DNA of 64,000 bases from Cymodocea nodosa. Taxonomy: Eukaryota > Streptophyta > Magnoliopsida > Alismatales > Cymodoceaceae. The notes beneath the pieces are model-generated. The model was not told where the DNA came from and did not search any database. It saw nothing but the letters and a program-made list of their open reading frames with translations. Positions 21,861 through 34,700 of the stretch are shown here, piece after piece (the stretch's first letter is position 1; every line of letters starts with the position of its first letter). The stretch spans positions 10,258,501 through 10,322,500 of the forward strand of contig CM072336.1 in the NCBI GenBank assembly GCA_036874045.1, given 5' to 3'. Position numbers and translations under genes: made by a program.

Positions 21861-24800
21861 TGTAGGATCAAATGGCTACACAAGAAGGGAGTGAATTGTG
21901 TTGTTTGGATCTCCAGCACAGCACCAGAAAAACTTATTTGGATCTCCAGCATGGCACTAGAAATCTTGGATTTGTTAACTTCTTTTTTTTACTTAGTTAA
22001 TTTATCTTTATGCCTATTCCTTTCTAGAAGTAAACAACAACCTTTCACACAAATTAGATATTAATTCCAATTTGTATTTTAACTGCAAGTGCACAATGTC
22101 TATTGTATTAATGTGCAAGTACAGGTCGATCCCACAAGGAATTGCTTAAGAATTGAGAACTATTCCGTTTTTAACAATCAAATTTATATATTTAATAAGC
22201 TCTCTGTTGAGTTACAGTTATCTCAACAGACAAAGTTCGTTGAGTTATGGCTAACTCAACAGACTAACCTCGTGGACTTAAGTTAACTCCACGAGCCTGC
22301 CTTTCCTATTTAATATTGCTATTTACAAAGGAATTCGGCCAACCATTGGGCGGTTTCATAGATTGTAAATAACATCAATTAAGCTCTTTAATGTTAGTAA
22401 ACATTGGATTTATCATTAGGCAATACTAACATTCAGATAATTCAAACAATAACCATTAAAATCTTTAAGTCTTTTGAACGAACCAATTTCAGTAAACTGA
22501 AAAATTAAAACAATCACAACACTAACAAAAATAACATTAATCACGATACAACATAAACAATACAATACTCAAATACAAAATATAAACATAGATAAGTTAT
22601 TTTTGGTATTTTTGTTTTGATATGAGCATGGAAATGGGCGAAAGGTGAAATGTAAAGTAATCTTAGTCGACAGTAAATACTTCTGTTAGTACATGCGACG
22701 CGATTACACCACTGAAAATTAAACCACTTACAATTCTGTCTCCTCTCCCTATAGAATCGCGAGTCTAGAATTGCAAGATGATCTCCTCTTCAGCATACAG
22801 GCATCAACTCGAAGCCAAGGCTAGAAGCTTTACGATCTCCTAAGATATGAGTCGGCACTTGGTGAAAATGGCTTCCTTTCCTGCGACGCGATCACTCCTC
22901 ATAGTGGTTGTTAGGCACTGTGTTTGACTCGAAATCGACCCGACATCAAGAAAGTATCCTCACAGACATCCAATGGTTGGTGATTATAGTGGTGGTGATG
23001 ATGGTTGGTGTGGTACTTCAGAGAATTGCCGACGATGATCCTCCTTTGCACACACTGGCCACACCCATCAATCACACACACTTTACTTCTTTTCTTTTAT
23101 ATTTCTTCAGCGGTAACTACTTCTGCTTGAATGGTTGGTTGGATTTCTTTCATTCATATCAACGATGATGATTTCTTCTCTCTGCATGATATGTGCAATC
23201 ATGGTTTTTTCCTTCCAACTGTCCTATTTCTACAACCGCTATAGTGGCATATTAGAAAATAAATAGTCTGTGGAGTTACAAATAACTCAACGGACTTGCT
23301 TCGTTGATTTAACTATAAAACACGTGCATAAATTTAATTATCCGATATTCAGGTGCATTTCAGATACTTACAAACTTAACTATCCAATGCTCAGATGCAT
23401 TTCGGATAGTTATAGATAACTCACCGATATATAACTTAAGTCAATCTTCTAGATCACGACACGTGTCATCAACAGTTTTATAATAAAGAAATATTTCAGA
23501 GAGTTACAAGTCTAACTATCCGATGCCTAGATGCATTTCAGATAGTTATCGGATAGTTAGAGATAACTGACCGAAAATCCACTTAAGTCATTCTCCTAGA
23601 ACATGACACGTGTACTTTAGGAAATAATAAAATATTCTTTTAAAACATAACTGTTCGACAATTTAAACATAACTGTTCGGTACATGTTTGGTATGTTAAA
23701 CATAACTGTCTGAAATAACAAAAAATTTGGATACTTAAGAATTTCACAACCTGCAATTTACCGATAGTTCAGAAATGTACTAAATTAACATTAATTCCTC
23801 GAAATTAAGCAGATTCTTTAATTAAAGCATATAATAGTGCAATTATAACATAATAGCTTAATTCTCATATGATAAGCTAAATATTATGCAATTAACCATC
23901 ATTTAACTGTTAATAATATGCACTATTTCATTCTAAACATGTGTTTTTCAACATTTTCAACATTTTCAACTATAATCGAAACTTCAAGGTTAAAACAAGT
24001 CAAGATACTGTTTTAATCAAATCATTTTATTCAAGGTTTCAATTACAATATATAATTCAATTCTCCTCAGAAATTGTAAATGCAATGATATATCTCTACA
24101 ACATTTCATCTAATCAATTTCATAATTTCAAAACAAAGAAAACTAATTTGCAAAATTTAAAACATTTCTCTTTATTCGATATTTTTCTTTTCTTCTTCTT
24201 CTTCTTCTACAAATCTTCAGTGACAAATATTTGACTTTCTTTTCTTCATCGAAGTTGCATCCTTCTAAGAGCTTTTCTCCTAAGAGGTGTTGATCCTTGA
24301 AAGTATATTTCTTTTAGTGTGCAGAGATGCTTTGATCAACAAGAATTCTATATCTTTTATACTATATTTTCATTTCATGCATATCCTCTATGTTCATCCA
24401 CAAACTGTCTCCATTCTTCATGTTTTCCATTTTACTTTCAAACTCAAATTTCGAAATACACATGTTCTGGTCCACATTTTCTTCTCAAATTTTCTTGAAT
24501 CATCAATCTTAGATCCTTTGAAAAATTTCCTGCAAAATAAACTTTCTCGTCCAAAATTTTTCATCAAGTGTAATAACAAGTCGTTGTGTTAATGCTAACT
24601 AAATGAGTAAAACAAGTAGACTTATAACTCAACATGTCTAACTTAACGAGTTTAGCATGTGCCATTCACGTGACATGCTCTGTTGTATAGTTGTTAACTT
24701 AACGAACTAAGTCTGTGATGTTACGCTAACTCAATGAACCAACTTCGTGGTGTTACAGTTAACTCAACAAACTAATATAGATAAATATTTTAAACAATAA

Positions 24801-25406
24801 TGTATTTATCACTTGCAATAATAATAGTTTATAACACTAAGCTAATGCATTGCCTTAGTATTCAATATAGCAACTCAATGTGTGTAGTTATGTTAACTTA
24901 ATGAGTTAACCATGTGCAACTCACGTAATAAAGTATAACATTCGTAAACTTTAAATTCACCATGTGCATAATACTAATTTAACGAGTTCATTCATGAAAA
25001 TTAACGTTTTGTTCACTAACTCAATGAGTTCTCACGTGACCTATTTTAACCTTTAAGCCTACAACTCAATGAGTTCTCATGTGACTTTTTTACAAATAAA
25101 GCACTAACTCAATGAGTTGTCTTAATGTGTACTATACATGATATAAGACTGTAACTTTAAAACATATCATGCTTTATAATAAAAAAACACATGTTAACTT
25201 AACATTTAGTTAAATGAAAAATTAGTATAACTTAATGACTAGTTATTTAACTTAGCATAATTTTAGATCCATTACAAACAAGTATATATATCATTAAACT
25301 TTTTCTGTATTAATTGATGTTCTTAATTTACTTTCATAAACAATAGTAATTGATTAAATATGATTACTTTCATTGTGCACACATCATCAAAACATAATAT
25401 TCAACA
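21861..25406 (-). repeat. Cop-2a 3' LTR of copia type, split by an AthA solo LTR
   Basis: On the plus strand it runs from TGTAGGATCA at 21861 to TTCAACA at 25406; subtracting the nested 2038-bp LTR and its duplicated 5 bp leaves about 1.5 kb. It aligns with the solo LTR at 8533-10278 in reverse, including CTTTCTCGTCCAAAATTTTT near 24541. It lacks the ~200-bp CACGTG block present there. A copia-type polypurine tract lies just outside at 25407. Confidence 0.88.
21902..23939 (-). mobile_element. AthA-family solo LTR with TGTGT duplication
   Basis: On the plus strand it runs from TGTTTGGATC to CTAAACA and is flanked by TGTGT at 21897-21901 and 23940-23944. The interrupted copia LTR resumes exactly at 23940. 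It has the AthA landmarks: a plus-strand CTTTTATA box at 23094-23101, the CTCTCCCTATAGAATCGCGA segment near 22743, and U3 repeats near 23340-23600. The tip near 21905-21970 is rearranged: GGATCTCCAGCA occurs twice. It is shorter than the other copies because part of the U3 array is missing. Confidence 0.93.
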
Positions 25407-25421
25407 ATCTCTCCCTTTTGG
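25407..25421 (-). other. Copia polypurine tract (Cop-2a)
   Basis: The minus strand reads CCAAAAGGGAGAGAT directly before the LTR start TGTTGAATATT. This is the usual form in SIRE/Maximus-like copia elements. Two more GGGGGAGATGATTATG-like tracts follow at about 25610-25660. Confidence 0.75.
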
Positions 25422-25847
25422 ATGATGACAAAATCATATTAAATCAATTATGAAATATGTTTAACTCAACGAAGTACCTCTATTGGGTTAAGTTTTAATT
25501 CAACAAACAAGTTTATTAACTTAAGTTCATTTAAGCTTATTTCTGTTATTTGTATAAAAATCATCTCTTAGAAGTAAAAACTTTCCAAAATTTCAACAAA
25601 CCCATAATCATCTCCCCCTTAAAAAAATTTTCAAACCATAATCATCTCCCCCTTTTTGTCATTAATCAAAAAGATGATTATGAAGTATTAAAATGAGAGA
25701 CAAGTATGTACAATTAAATGCTCTATAAACTTTGATAAGACTTGACACACATTTACAGTAAATGTATTGTTCAAACATTTAATCAATAAATATAAACATT
25801 ACATTTTGTATTCAGAATACAAGTAAACAGACAAATGACATTACATT
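25422..25847 (-). other. Cop-2a 3' noncoding internal DNA
   Basis: It holds duplicated polypurine-like tracts at 25610-25660 and otherwise featureless AT-rich sequence. Confidence 0.5.
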
Positions 25848-26484
25848 TATCTATTCCTCCTAATAATGTTGCCTATGGCATTACAAATCTTATCTTCTAG
25901 ATGCCTAATATCATTTCTGATGTCATTCAGTACTACATCTAAGTTAGGAGGTAGCTTAGGCTATTGTTGTACTTGATCTGAATAATTTGCTGTTATTGTT
26001 ATTGATAGTCAAGTTGTTGTTGCTGCGATTGTTGCTAGTACTTTTGCAAATCCTTAATATTGAATGCTCTGATGCCTTTCACTTTAGAGGGCCAATCAGA
26101 TAAATTCACTTAGCTTGCAATGATTCGACATATAGTATCACTATAAAATAACTTTGAACTTATATGCTGTAGTTGATAAGTAAAAGCATCAAACCAATTT
26201 ATTTATATTATGTTAAGTATGCCATGAGTTTCATATAAACAACTTTTGCTTACTTCTAGATTATGTCCAACTCTCTGAAATAAATTTACATGTAGAATGT
26301 TTGTAATGAACCTAGCTTCTGCATTTAGATTTTTCAATAATCTCATTTTTGAATATACATTTGGAATCTATGATAAAGACTGAATGCCCCATTCTAGTTG
26401 TCTAACTATGTCAAATCTATTTGTAACAACAACACCATTCTATAAGCCTAAAACTTCAAAAATTAATTCAGAAGATAAAGTAAA
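25848..26484 (-). pseudogene. Copia-borne homologue of the AthA extra ORF (C-terminal part)
   Basis: The minus strand reads, with stops, LKNLNAEARFITNIL, then NIIQINWFDAFTYQL, then LFYSDTICRII and LSDWPSKVKGIRAFNI. It ends in a coiled-coil tail ...HLEDKICNAIGNIIRR and a stop at 25848. These blocks match, in order and spacing, the AthA extra ORF (LNRLKHLSGKAHMVANIL, RIQINWSAVFISKL, LFYGDLIPLLM, FTKWTSKRIRSRII). A Gln-rich stretch follows. The frame is cut at 26484 by the AthB LTR. The copia polypurine tract and LTR lie just downstream, so this ORF sits at the 3' end of a copia element, where SIRE-like elements carry extra ORFs. Function unknown. Confidence 0.7.
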
Positions 26485-27268
26485 TGTATAGATGATATTT
26501 GTACACATTTTTATATGGTAATTCATGCATTCTATGTCTTGAAACTCAAGTTATATGCACTTATACAAGAAAATACATGTTAATCACATTTTTATGACAT
26601 TGCATAAATATGTGCACAAATGCACCCCTTTAATGCAATTTTCACGAAACATACTATATGTTCATATGCTTGAATGTATGATTTAATAATTCTTAGGCTA
26701 AGAAAGAGATTTTAAAGGTCATCAAGGTATTGAAATAATTTGATATGGCCACATATAATTTATACACTATGGTTATGAACTTGTGGACATTAAATGCAAT
26801 AATGTGATATTGGTTATGAATAATTTTAAATGCATGTTACTAATTGATTCATTCATGGATGAACTTACATTTCACATTTGTAAACATGTTAAAATGAATG
26901 TTACATACCTTAGAAATAAATATATTTCAAGTTCATAACTAGAGTTATTTTTAGCATGTATTACTAACATTACATGCATGACTTAAATGGATTTGATTAT
27001 AGGTGAATGAGGGCCCTCAGATCAAGCCTTAGGATCATCAATCCTTGATGATAAAAAATCCTTATAAATAGGCCTTGTATCCCACAAGTTTTCTCCCCTC
27101 TCCAACTCCAAAATTTGGAATCCCCCTTGGTGCTCCAAGCAAGGAGGTGAAGGAGCTCCACTCTTGGTATTTTCTCTTCCAAACGGCTCTTGGAGGTAGG
27201 TCTCTTCCTTTCCTTGTTCTCTCCACTTCCTCCTCCGACATTCTTCACCATTAGGGAGGTTGAATTGC
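26485..27268 (+). repeat. AthB first LTR, 3' truncated
   Basis: It starts TGTATAGATGATATTTG and follows 29202-29755, but keeps ~230 bp (about 26633-26863) that the second LTR has lost. It ends abruptly at GAATTGC. Ten unmatched bases (27269-27278) precede a pol fragment, which looks like filler at a repaired break. Confidence 0.88.
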
Positions 27269-27278
27269 ATGTATTACA

Positions 27279-27455
27279 CCGATGGACTGGACCTTATTTA
27301 GTTAAGAAAGTTTATCCTTATGGTGCAGTAGATATAGAAAATATGAAAGGGGGGATATTTTTAAGGTTAATGGTCATCGGTTGAAATTATTCTTATCTGA
27401 TAAGAAGACTCCTAGTGGTGACGATATTACTTTAGATGAGCCTTCTTATACTTGA
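27279..27455 (+). pseudogene. AthB pol C-terminal fragment
   Basis: It matches 35818-35994, the last ~58 codons of AthB pol (RWTGPYLVKKVYPYGAVDIE), with a one-base deletion in the KGGIF region and the same TGA end. It is the remainder of an internal region whose front part was deleted. Confidence 0.88.
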
Positions 27456-29201
27456 GCTAGGTTTGAATGTTTAAATATTTTTAGCTCATTTTGTATTAGT
27501 AGTTTTATTTTTCTTGCTTTTTTTGTGTAGTGTGTTTGTAGTTTTATTTTTTTATTTTTATTTTTTCCACTTATGGTTGATGTTCTTTTATTTGTTTTGC
27601 TGTATTTGTGTTTTTCTTTTTACATTTCCTTTTATAGAATTGTTTGATGTGTTTGTTCATGTTTTTAGTTACGAATTCTTACTACAATGCAGGTATGCAT
27701 TTCGTTCTCCTTATATATTTTTGTGCTTAGAATGTCCTCTTTCATATTGGTTGCATGCATATAGGAGTTTATTGCGATACTATCCTGTGTTTGTTGTGAC
27801 TATTCGTGCTCGTTTTGTGTTACTTGCTGTTTTTGTTTTGATTTTGCTTCACAGGTTTACCAATTTCATACTTATGAGTACATTGGGGACAATGTACAAG
27901 ATAGGTATGGGGGGGTGGCTGTGAAGTGTATTTTGCATTTTGTGATTGACAATATTCCTATTAATAGACTACTCAATCTCCATTGTTTGTTCTTAGGAAT
28001 GTTATTAGTCACATCTTTTGTCGATTTTTTTGTTGTGTTTGGTGTCTTTTGTTGGCATACCTAAGGTCTTAATTAATGAAGTGCTTATTTAAGGTTTATT
28101 AGTTGAACCATAGAGGTAACACTAATAGGATAATACCCTTGAACCTAAAGGTAAGAACTTAAGAGTAAATTCAATTTTCATTCATATATGTTTATTATAT
28201 ATAGGTATTGCACAACCACAAGGCCTTAACTAAAAAAGAATGTAACTAGCTTATTCCTTTTTGAAGTGAAACTTAAATAATAGTTTTAAGTGCTATCCAA
28301 TGGGTTGTCTCTCGAGAAGGATAGTAAAAAGGGAATAAGGTGATTGCCCGCTCTTAAAAAGGACACTTAGTAGCCAGATATGGAGGCTAAGCAACCTCTT
28401 AATATTCGCGTAGAACTGTGTTTCTAAGTAGGAGGTAATCCTAAGGGTAGATGTAGGTAGAGAGTTAAAAAAAAAAGAAGAAAAAAAAGAAAAAAAAAGA
28501 AGAAGAAAAAAGAAGAACAAAAAAGCAAGTTATAAAAGAAAAAAAAGAAGAAAAAGAAAACAAAAGAAAAAGAGAGAGAGAGAGGAATAAAATAATAAAG
28601 ACAATGTACTTGAGGATAGACTTTTGAAGATTATGTAAGTAACATGGATGGAGTGAGTAGGTTATTATGTGAATTTTTAGTTTTGGCCATTTCACTTACA
28701 CCTATATATGTATGTACTTATTTTCTTAGGATGAAATGAGAATGAGCAATTAAGTTTAAACCTAAAAGGATAAGGGTGTTGGAATAAAGGTGGAGCCAAA
28801 AAGGTTAAACTAGAAACTTTGTAAGTAACTTCATGCATGTTTAAGTAATCTTGGTAATGTCAACTTTTGTCCTTGTTATGTGTATGTTTGTGATTTGTGA
28901 TGTTTTGTTTGTTTTCTTTTGTTTTAGTTTGCATTTATGTTTTTGAGTTTTTGGATTTTGTGGGTTATCTGTTGAAAACCCTCCAGAGACAACACTTCGC
29001 CGCTAGAGTGACCTAGGGGTTTAACGGCTTATTGCATAGGCTAAATGCAACCGTGATTCCTACGAAAGTGAGTTAGGATTTCTGTTTTTAAATGTCATTG
29101 TGTTTTGAATAAAGTCATTCATTCATTTAGCATTTGTATGTTTTGTTCATTTTAGCCTAGATTTTACTAAGGGACTAGCAAAGTTTAGGTATGGGGGAAT
29201 T
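27456..29201 (+). other. AthB 3' noncoding region (first copy, uninterrupted)
   Basis: It parallels 35995-37244 plus 54825-55203. It holds a T-rich segment, an ACATTGGGGACAATGT box with GGTATGGGGGGG (27873-27916), an A/G-rich tract (about 28466-28590) and the polypurine tract TTTAGGTATGGGGGAAT at 29184-29200. The uninterrupted AthA-2 target AAATG is at 28734-28738. Open frames in the T-rich part are phenylalanine-rich and not credible genes. Confidence 0.8.
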
Positions 29202-30749
29202 TGTATAGATGATATTTGTACACATTTTTATATGATAATTCATGCATTATATGTCTTGAAACTCAAGTTATATGCACTTATACAAGAAAATACATGTTAA
29301 TCACATTTTTATGACATTGCATGAATATGTGCACAAATGCACCCCTTTAACTTACATTTCACATTTGTAAACATGTTAAAATGAATGTTACATACCTTAG
29401 AAATAAATATATTTCAAGTTCATAACTAGAGTTATTTTTGGCATGTATTATTAACATTACATGCATGACTTAAATGGATTTGATTATAGGTGAATGAGGG
29501 CCCTCAGATCAAGCCTTGGGATCATCAATCCTTGATGATAAAAAATCTCTATAAATAGGCCTTGTATCCCACAAGTTTTCTCCCCTCTCCAACACCAAAA
29601 TTCGGAATCCCCCTTGGTGCTCCAAGCAAGGAGGTGAAGGAGCTCCACTCTTGGTGTTTTCTCTTCCAAACGGCTCTTGGAGGTAGGTCTCTCCCTTTCC
29701 TTGTTCTCTCCACTTCCTCCTTCGGCATTCTTCACCATTAGGGAGGTTGAATTGCTGCTGCAATTACTCCTTGAGGTGTTAAATCCGTGGAGGAGAGGAG
29801 CATTGGAGAGACAAGTAGAGGAATAGTGAAGTATCTTCAAGAGTGCACTCCCTTGTTCTACATGCTGCTGCATTCCTTTCAGCATTGGACCTCCAATCCA
29901 TGGAAGGAACAAGTTGCATTAGGCGTGGAGAATTGGTGGAGAAGGTAGACATCTTTGGTGGCAGAAGTAAGGAGGTGACTTCCCTTGTGGAAAGACCATT
30001 GGAGATGTGGGCTTAAGGTGAGGAGATGGACTATGAGTTGAGATAGAGTTGTTTGTATTTCCTGTTTTGATGTTGTATGGTTGTTATGTGTTCATTCCAT
30101 GTTTTCCACGTATTTCCCTTTATTGTAATGTTGAATTCTTGTTATTTCAATGTCCTTCAATTCTAAGTTTAGTTTGAGTTTTGTGCCCTTTATGTGTTTG
30201 ATTTTATGTTTCCTTGTATAGATTCTTCTCAAATGTTTGTTCATCTAACTCTAACATAGTTTAGACGTTTTTTACTTAACTTTAACCTTCTGATTTACTT
30301 GATTTGGATTGTATATAGTTTATACTTAGTAGATTAGAGCATACATGGATTTAGATGTATGGTTATAAGTCCATGTATGCTAGTTTTGTAGTAGAATTAG
30401 TAGTTTGATGTAGTGTAATTTTCTTTTCTATTTTCGTAGTGTAATAATTATTGTGTGATGCTTTCTCTTAAGTGATGGATAAAGGGGGACATGAATGAGG
30501 TTTCTCATTACTGATTCAACTCTATATGAAGTCATTTTAAACATATACATGATTGTTAAGGCAAACATGTGATGAGAATGCATTTACACAAGGCATATTT
30601 ATAAACTCTAGTGAATTTTATGTTTAATTGCTGGTCTCTGTGGATTCGACCTGTTTTTGTATGCTTTCTATAATTGACTCCGTGCACTTGTGGTTATAAA
30701 TATTAAAACTTGGTTGTGTGTTAATTTCCTAACATGTAAACCCTGAACA
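29202..30749 (+). repeat. AthB second LTR (5' LTR of the pol-bearing unit)
   Basis: It runs TGTATAGATG to CCCTGAACA (1548 bp), between a polypurine tract and a tRNA-Asp-like primer site. It therefore serves as both 3' and 5' LTR. Relative to the first LTR it has a ~230-bp deletion at about 29350. Confidence 0.9.
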
Positions 30750-30755
30750 AGTTTT

Positions 30756-30773
30756 TGACGCCGTTGTCGGAGA
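30756..30773 (+). other. Primer binding site of AthB (tRNA-Asp-like)
   Basis: TGACGCCGTTGTCGGAGA, close to the complement of the tRNA-Asp 3' end (TGGCGCCGTTGCCGGGGA as recalled), six bases inside the LTR. Confidence 0.8.
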
Positions 30774-31665
30774 TCATGCCAATTTTTTGGTTGAAATTTT
30801 CTAGAGTTTTTGATATGTTTCTTCTTTTGGAATTCTGATTTCAAAGTGTTTTGATGTAATAATGGTGTATTAGTATGTCTGGATGCTTTGATTTCATGAA
30901 TATAATGTCATATGCTTTATTTGATTTAAGTTTCTTATGGCATTTGTGGACTATATGTTAGTAGCAGAATTTTCAGAGTTCTGAATTTTTCATCTCTGTT
31001 CCACATGAATCTGCTACCAAAGGGCTTTTCAATGTGATGAGTTTATATTTTTCTATGAAAGAAGGTTTTATTAGCTTTCCAGATTGTGTGTAAACACTGG
31101 AATTGGATTTTTAGAGATTTTTGTATGAATTTTTGACGTTCAGGTTGTTCACAGATTACAGAATAGGTTTTTCAGAAGAATTTTTGAGGTATTGTTGATT
31201 CTGCTGTGATTGGAGTTTATGAAACGTTGATTTGATATTTTTACTTGAAAGTATGGAAGTTAAGTTTTCATACGAGTATTTGCAAGTTAAAATTGGAGTA
31301 GGAATGATAGGTTAATTAATTCCTAAGATACATGGTATGATGCAGAGCAGTTTCCAGAATTCTGTGAGTTACATGTTTTTTATTTGGAAGTGCTTGCATA
31401 ATCACTGCATATTTTGTTTTAGTAGATATTTTTGTTGAAATCCTTGATGAATTAGCTTTCCAAGCCATATTTGCATGCTCAATTCTGATGTGTATACATT
31501 TCTGAGTAAATTTTTTAGTTGTGCTATGCTTAAACTACAATAGTGAGTGATGCAATTACAATGATTGTAGTTATTTTATTATGTGCTGATTGCTAATTGT
31601 TCTTAATTGAAGATCTTAATAAAGCACCCTGTAGGTTAGCCTGGGATTAAGATTTTGGTCTGATT
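30774..31665 (+). other. AthB leader, no gag capsid
   Basis: About 0.9 kb of T-rich DNA between the primer site and the first ORF. No frame with gag capsid motifs is seen here or elsewhere in AthB, so AthB would need capsid supplied in trans. Confidence 0.6.
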
Positions 31666-31779
31666 ATGGATAGTAATTTCAATTACCATAGTTCATATGA
31701 TGCTTCATTTATGGTATTTTGTGCTAAATGTGGTTTAAATGATCATATTCTTGAGGATTGTCTTTTATATGTTAGATGA
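31666..31779 (+). CDS. CCHC zinc-knuckle mini-ORF of AthB
   Basis: A 37-codon frame, MDSNFNYHSS..., with CAKCGLNDHILEDC, a C-X2-C-X4-H-X4-C knuckle, ending at TGA. The pol-side frame overlaps it in a different frame. Position and motif match the AthA mini-ORFs at 15807-15917 and 39586-39696 although the rest of the sequence differs. This suggests the short nucleocapsid-like ORF before pol is an ancestral trait of this group, not an accident of one copy. Confidence 0.65.
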   Translation: MDSNFNYHSSYDASFMVFCAKCGLNDHILEDCLLYVR

Positions 31780-34700
31780 TAATTTTAAAGAGTATAAGCA
31801 TCCTGATTTATCCATATCAGAAAATGAGAATTTGAACTTTAATGTACAAGCATTGCATGCTAAATTTCCTGCTGATAATGTTTACAATGCAAATTTTAAT
31901 GATGTAATTACTATTGGTGATGATAATGATGGTTATGGTGCTAATGTTGAGCTCAATAGAGCTATTGTAGAGGCTGAATTAGCTTTTCTGAACTTAGAGT
32001 TAGCAAGATGCTCTAATGAACGCCTTAAGCCTAAAGCCCAAGTAGATGAAAAGGTGGATGCCTTTGCAACTCTAAGAAGTGGTAAAGAGTGTATAAGTTC
32101 TAAGGTTGTTATAGAGCCATCTTCTAGTTCTATTAGCGATCCTAAGCTGGTGGTGATAGAGGATAAAGGTAAAGAGGTCTTAGATGATATGTCTAGTCCC
32201 TTAGATAATGTACCTCCATTTCCCCAAAGGCTTAAGGATACTAGCAATAACCACATAGAAGGAGGTATTAAAGAAATTTTTCAGCAAGTGAGGATTAACA
32301 TTCCACTATTAGATGCAATCCAACAGATTCCCTCCTATGCTAAATTTCTAAAAGAATTATGTACAAGGAAAAGGTTTAGGAAATTGCCTAAGAAAATATA
32401 TTTAGCTGAAGTTATGAGTTCTTATTTTTCTGATAGCATTCTTAGAAAATATGGAGATCCTGGTACACCAACCATTTCTTGTATAATAGGAAACAAGTAT
32501 TTTGACAATGCCTTAATAGACTTAGGAGCTAGGGTTAATGTCATGTCTTCTAGTGTTTATGTGGACTTAGGATTGGATGGATTAAAGCCGACTAGCATTT
32601 TTATCCAATTAGCTGATAGGTCCATAAGAACCCCCTTAGGCATAATAGAAAATCTATTAATTAAAATGAAAAACTTTATCTACCCTATAGATTTTATAGT
32701 TTTAGAAAATCAACCATCATATGGAAAGAAAGATTTTGTCCCTTTGATTTTAAGACGACTATTTTTAGCGACATCTAATGCTGTGATTGGTTGTAGAGAT
32801 GGATCATTGCATATTTCATATGGTGATTCTAGGGTAGAGTTGAACATTTTTAGTTTCGAGTCTAGTTCCTCAAATGATGGAGTAAGTGTAAATTTAATAG
32901 AGATTTTAGATGATAATATTTTAGATGAAGACTCTACATTAGATGACATTGTAGAAAATTCTTTATTAGAGTCTTTAGATTCTATAGAAGATGTGGTCAG
33001 TATAGATAGTATTCACAATGTAGATCTAGTATGGTCTAATGAATCATTAGGAGATAGGCTAGAAAATATTTTGAAACCATCAATTATAGAACCACTTGTA
33101 CTAGAATTAAAACCTCTACCAAAAAATCTTAAATATGTTTATTTAGGAGACAATGAGACTCTCCCTGTTATCATTTCTACTGAGTTATCTAGTGATCAGG
33201 AGAGGGCTTTATTAGTGGTTCTAAAGAGACATAAGGAGGTCATAGGATGGACCATGACCGATATTAAAGGATTAAGTCCTAGTATAACTCAACATAGAAT
33301 TAGGGTGGACCCTAATATAATTCCTACTAGAGACTTTTAAAGAACATTAAACCCTGCCATGAAGGAGGTAGTTAAGAAAGAAATTCTTAAGTGGCTTGAC
33401 CATGATATCATTTATCCTATTTCTGATAGTCCATGGGGTCAATCTCCTTCATGTAGTACCTAAGAAATCAGGAATAACTATAGTTGAATATAGTCAGAAA
33501 GAATTAATACCTACTAGATTGCAAACTGGGTGGCGTGTGTGTGTGGATTATAGGAAGTTGAATGCCGCCACTTGGAAGGATCATTTTACTTTGCCTTTTG
33601 TAGATCAAATGTTAGAAAGATTAACGGGGCAAAAATTTTATTATTTTCTAGACGATTATTCTGGGTACAATCAGATTCCTGTAGCTCTTGAGGATCAAGA
33701 GAAGAGTACATTCACTTGTCCTTTTGGTACGTTTGCATTCAAACACATGCCATTTGGTTTATGCAATGCACCGGCAACCTTTCAAAGATGCATGGCAGGT
33801 GTCTTCTCTAATATGATTGATAATTTTTTAGAGATCTTCATGGATGATCTTTCAGTCTATGGGGATTTTTTTGATTCTTGTTTGTCTCACCTAGAGATAG
33901 TTTTGATTAGATGCAGGGAGAAACACTTCATTCTAAACTAGGAGAAATGCCATTTCATGGTTTAGAAAGGAGTTGTTTTAGGACATATAGTCTCTAAGAA
34001 GGGTTTGGAAGTAGATCAAGCCAAAATAGCTGTTATTTTAGGTTTACCATTCCCTTAAAATATTAAGGATGTTAGAGCATTCCTTGGGCATGCAGGTTTT
34101 TATAGAAGGTTTATTAAAGACTTTAGTAAAATTACCCGACCTTTGACGTAGTTGTTGACTAAGGACCATAAATTTGAATTTACATTAGAATGTAGAAAGG
34201 CCTTTGATCAACTTAAGCTTGCATTGTCGTTTGCACCTTGTCCATCCTTCGCAATGGGATCTGCCTTTTGAGCTAATGTGTGATGCATCAGATTTTGCAT
34301 TAGGTGTAGCTTTAGGACAGCGTATAGATAGCTTGCCTTGGGTAGTTTACTATGCTAGCAAAACTTTAAATCATGCCCAATTGAACTATACAGTGACGGA
34401 GAAAGAATTTCTAGTCGTAGTTTATGCATTAGAGAAATTTAGACCATATTTGCTAGATTCTCATGTAATAGTATATATTGACCATTCTGCAATTAAGTAT
34501 CTTCTTGCTAAAAAGGATGTGAAAACACGTCTTATTAGATGGGTCCTTTTGTTGCAAGAATTTGATATAAAGATTAGAAATAAGAAAGGATGTGAAAATG
34601 TTGTAGCAGACCACTTGTTTAGAATAGTTTTACCACAGGATGAGATAGTTATAGATGATGCTTTTCCTGATGAGCAAGTTATGGCCATCAGTGTTGTTCC

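Noticed and set aside
27514-27924. Hydrophobic 136-codon frame that could be mistaken for membrane segments (repeated at 36108-36455)
   Set aside because: The region is T-rich, which gives Phe/Leu/Val runs. It lies in AthB 3' noncoding DNA, and the two copies start at different places.
28293-28695. Phe-rich open frames over the A/G-rich tract
   Set aside because: Low-complexity translation of a purine-rich noncoding tract; nothing else supports a gene.
29484-29912. 142-codon antisense frame in the AthB LTR
   Set aside because: Antisense within an LTR, partly repeated in the first LTR at 26997-27251 with other start and frame; no domain.
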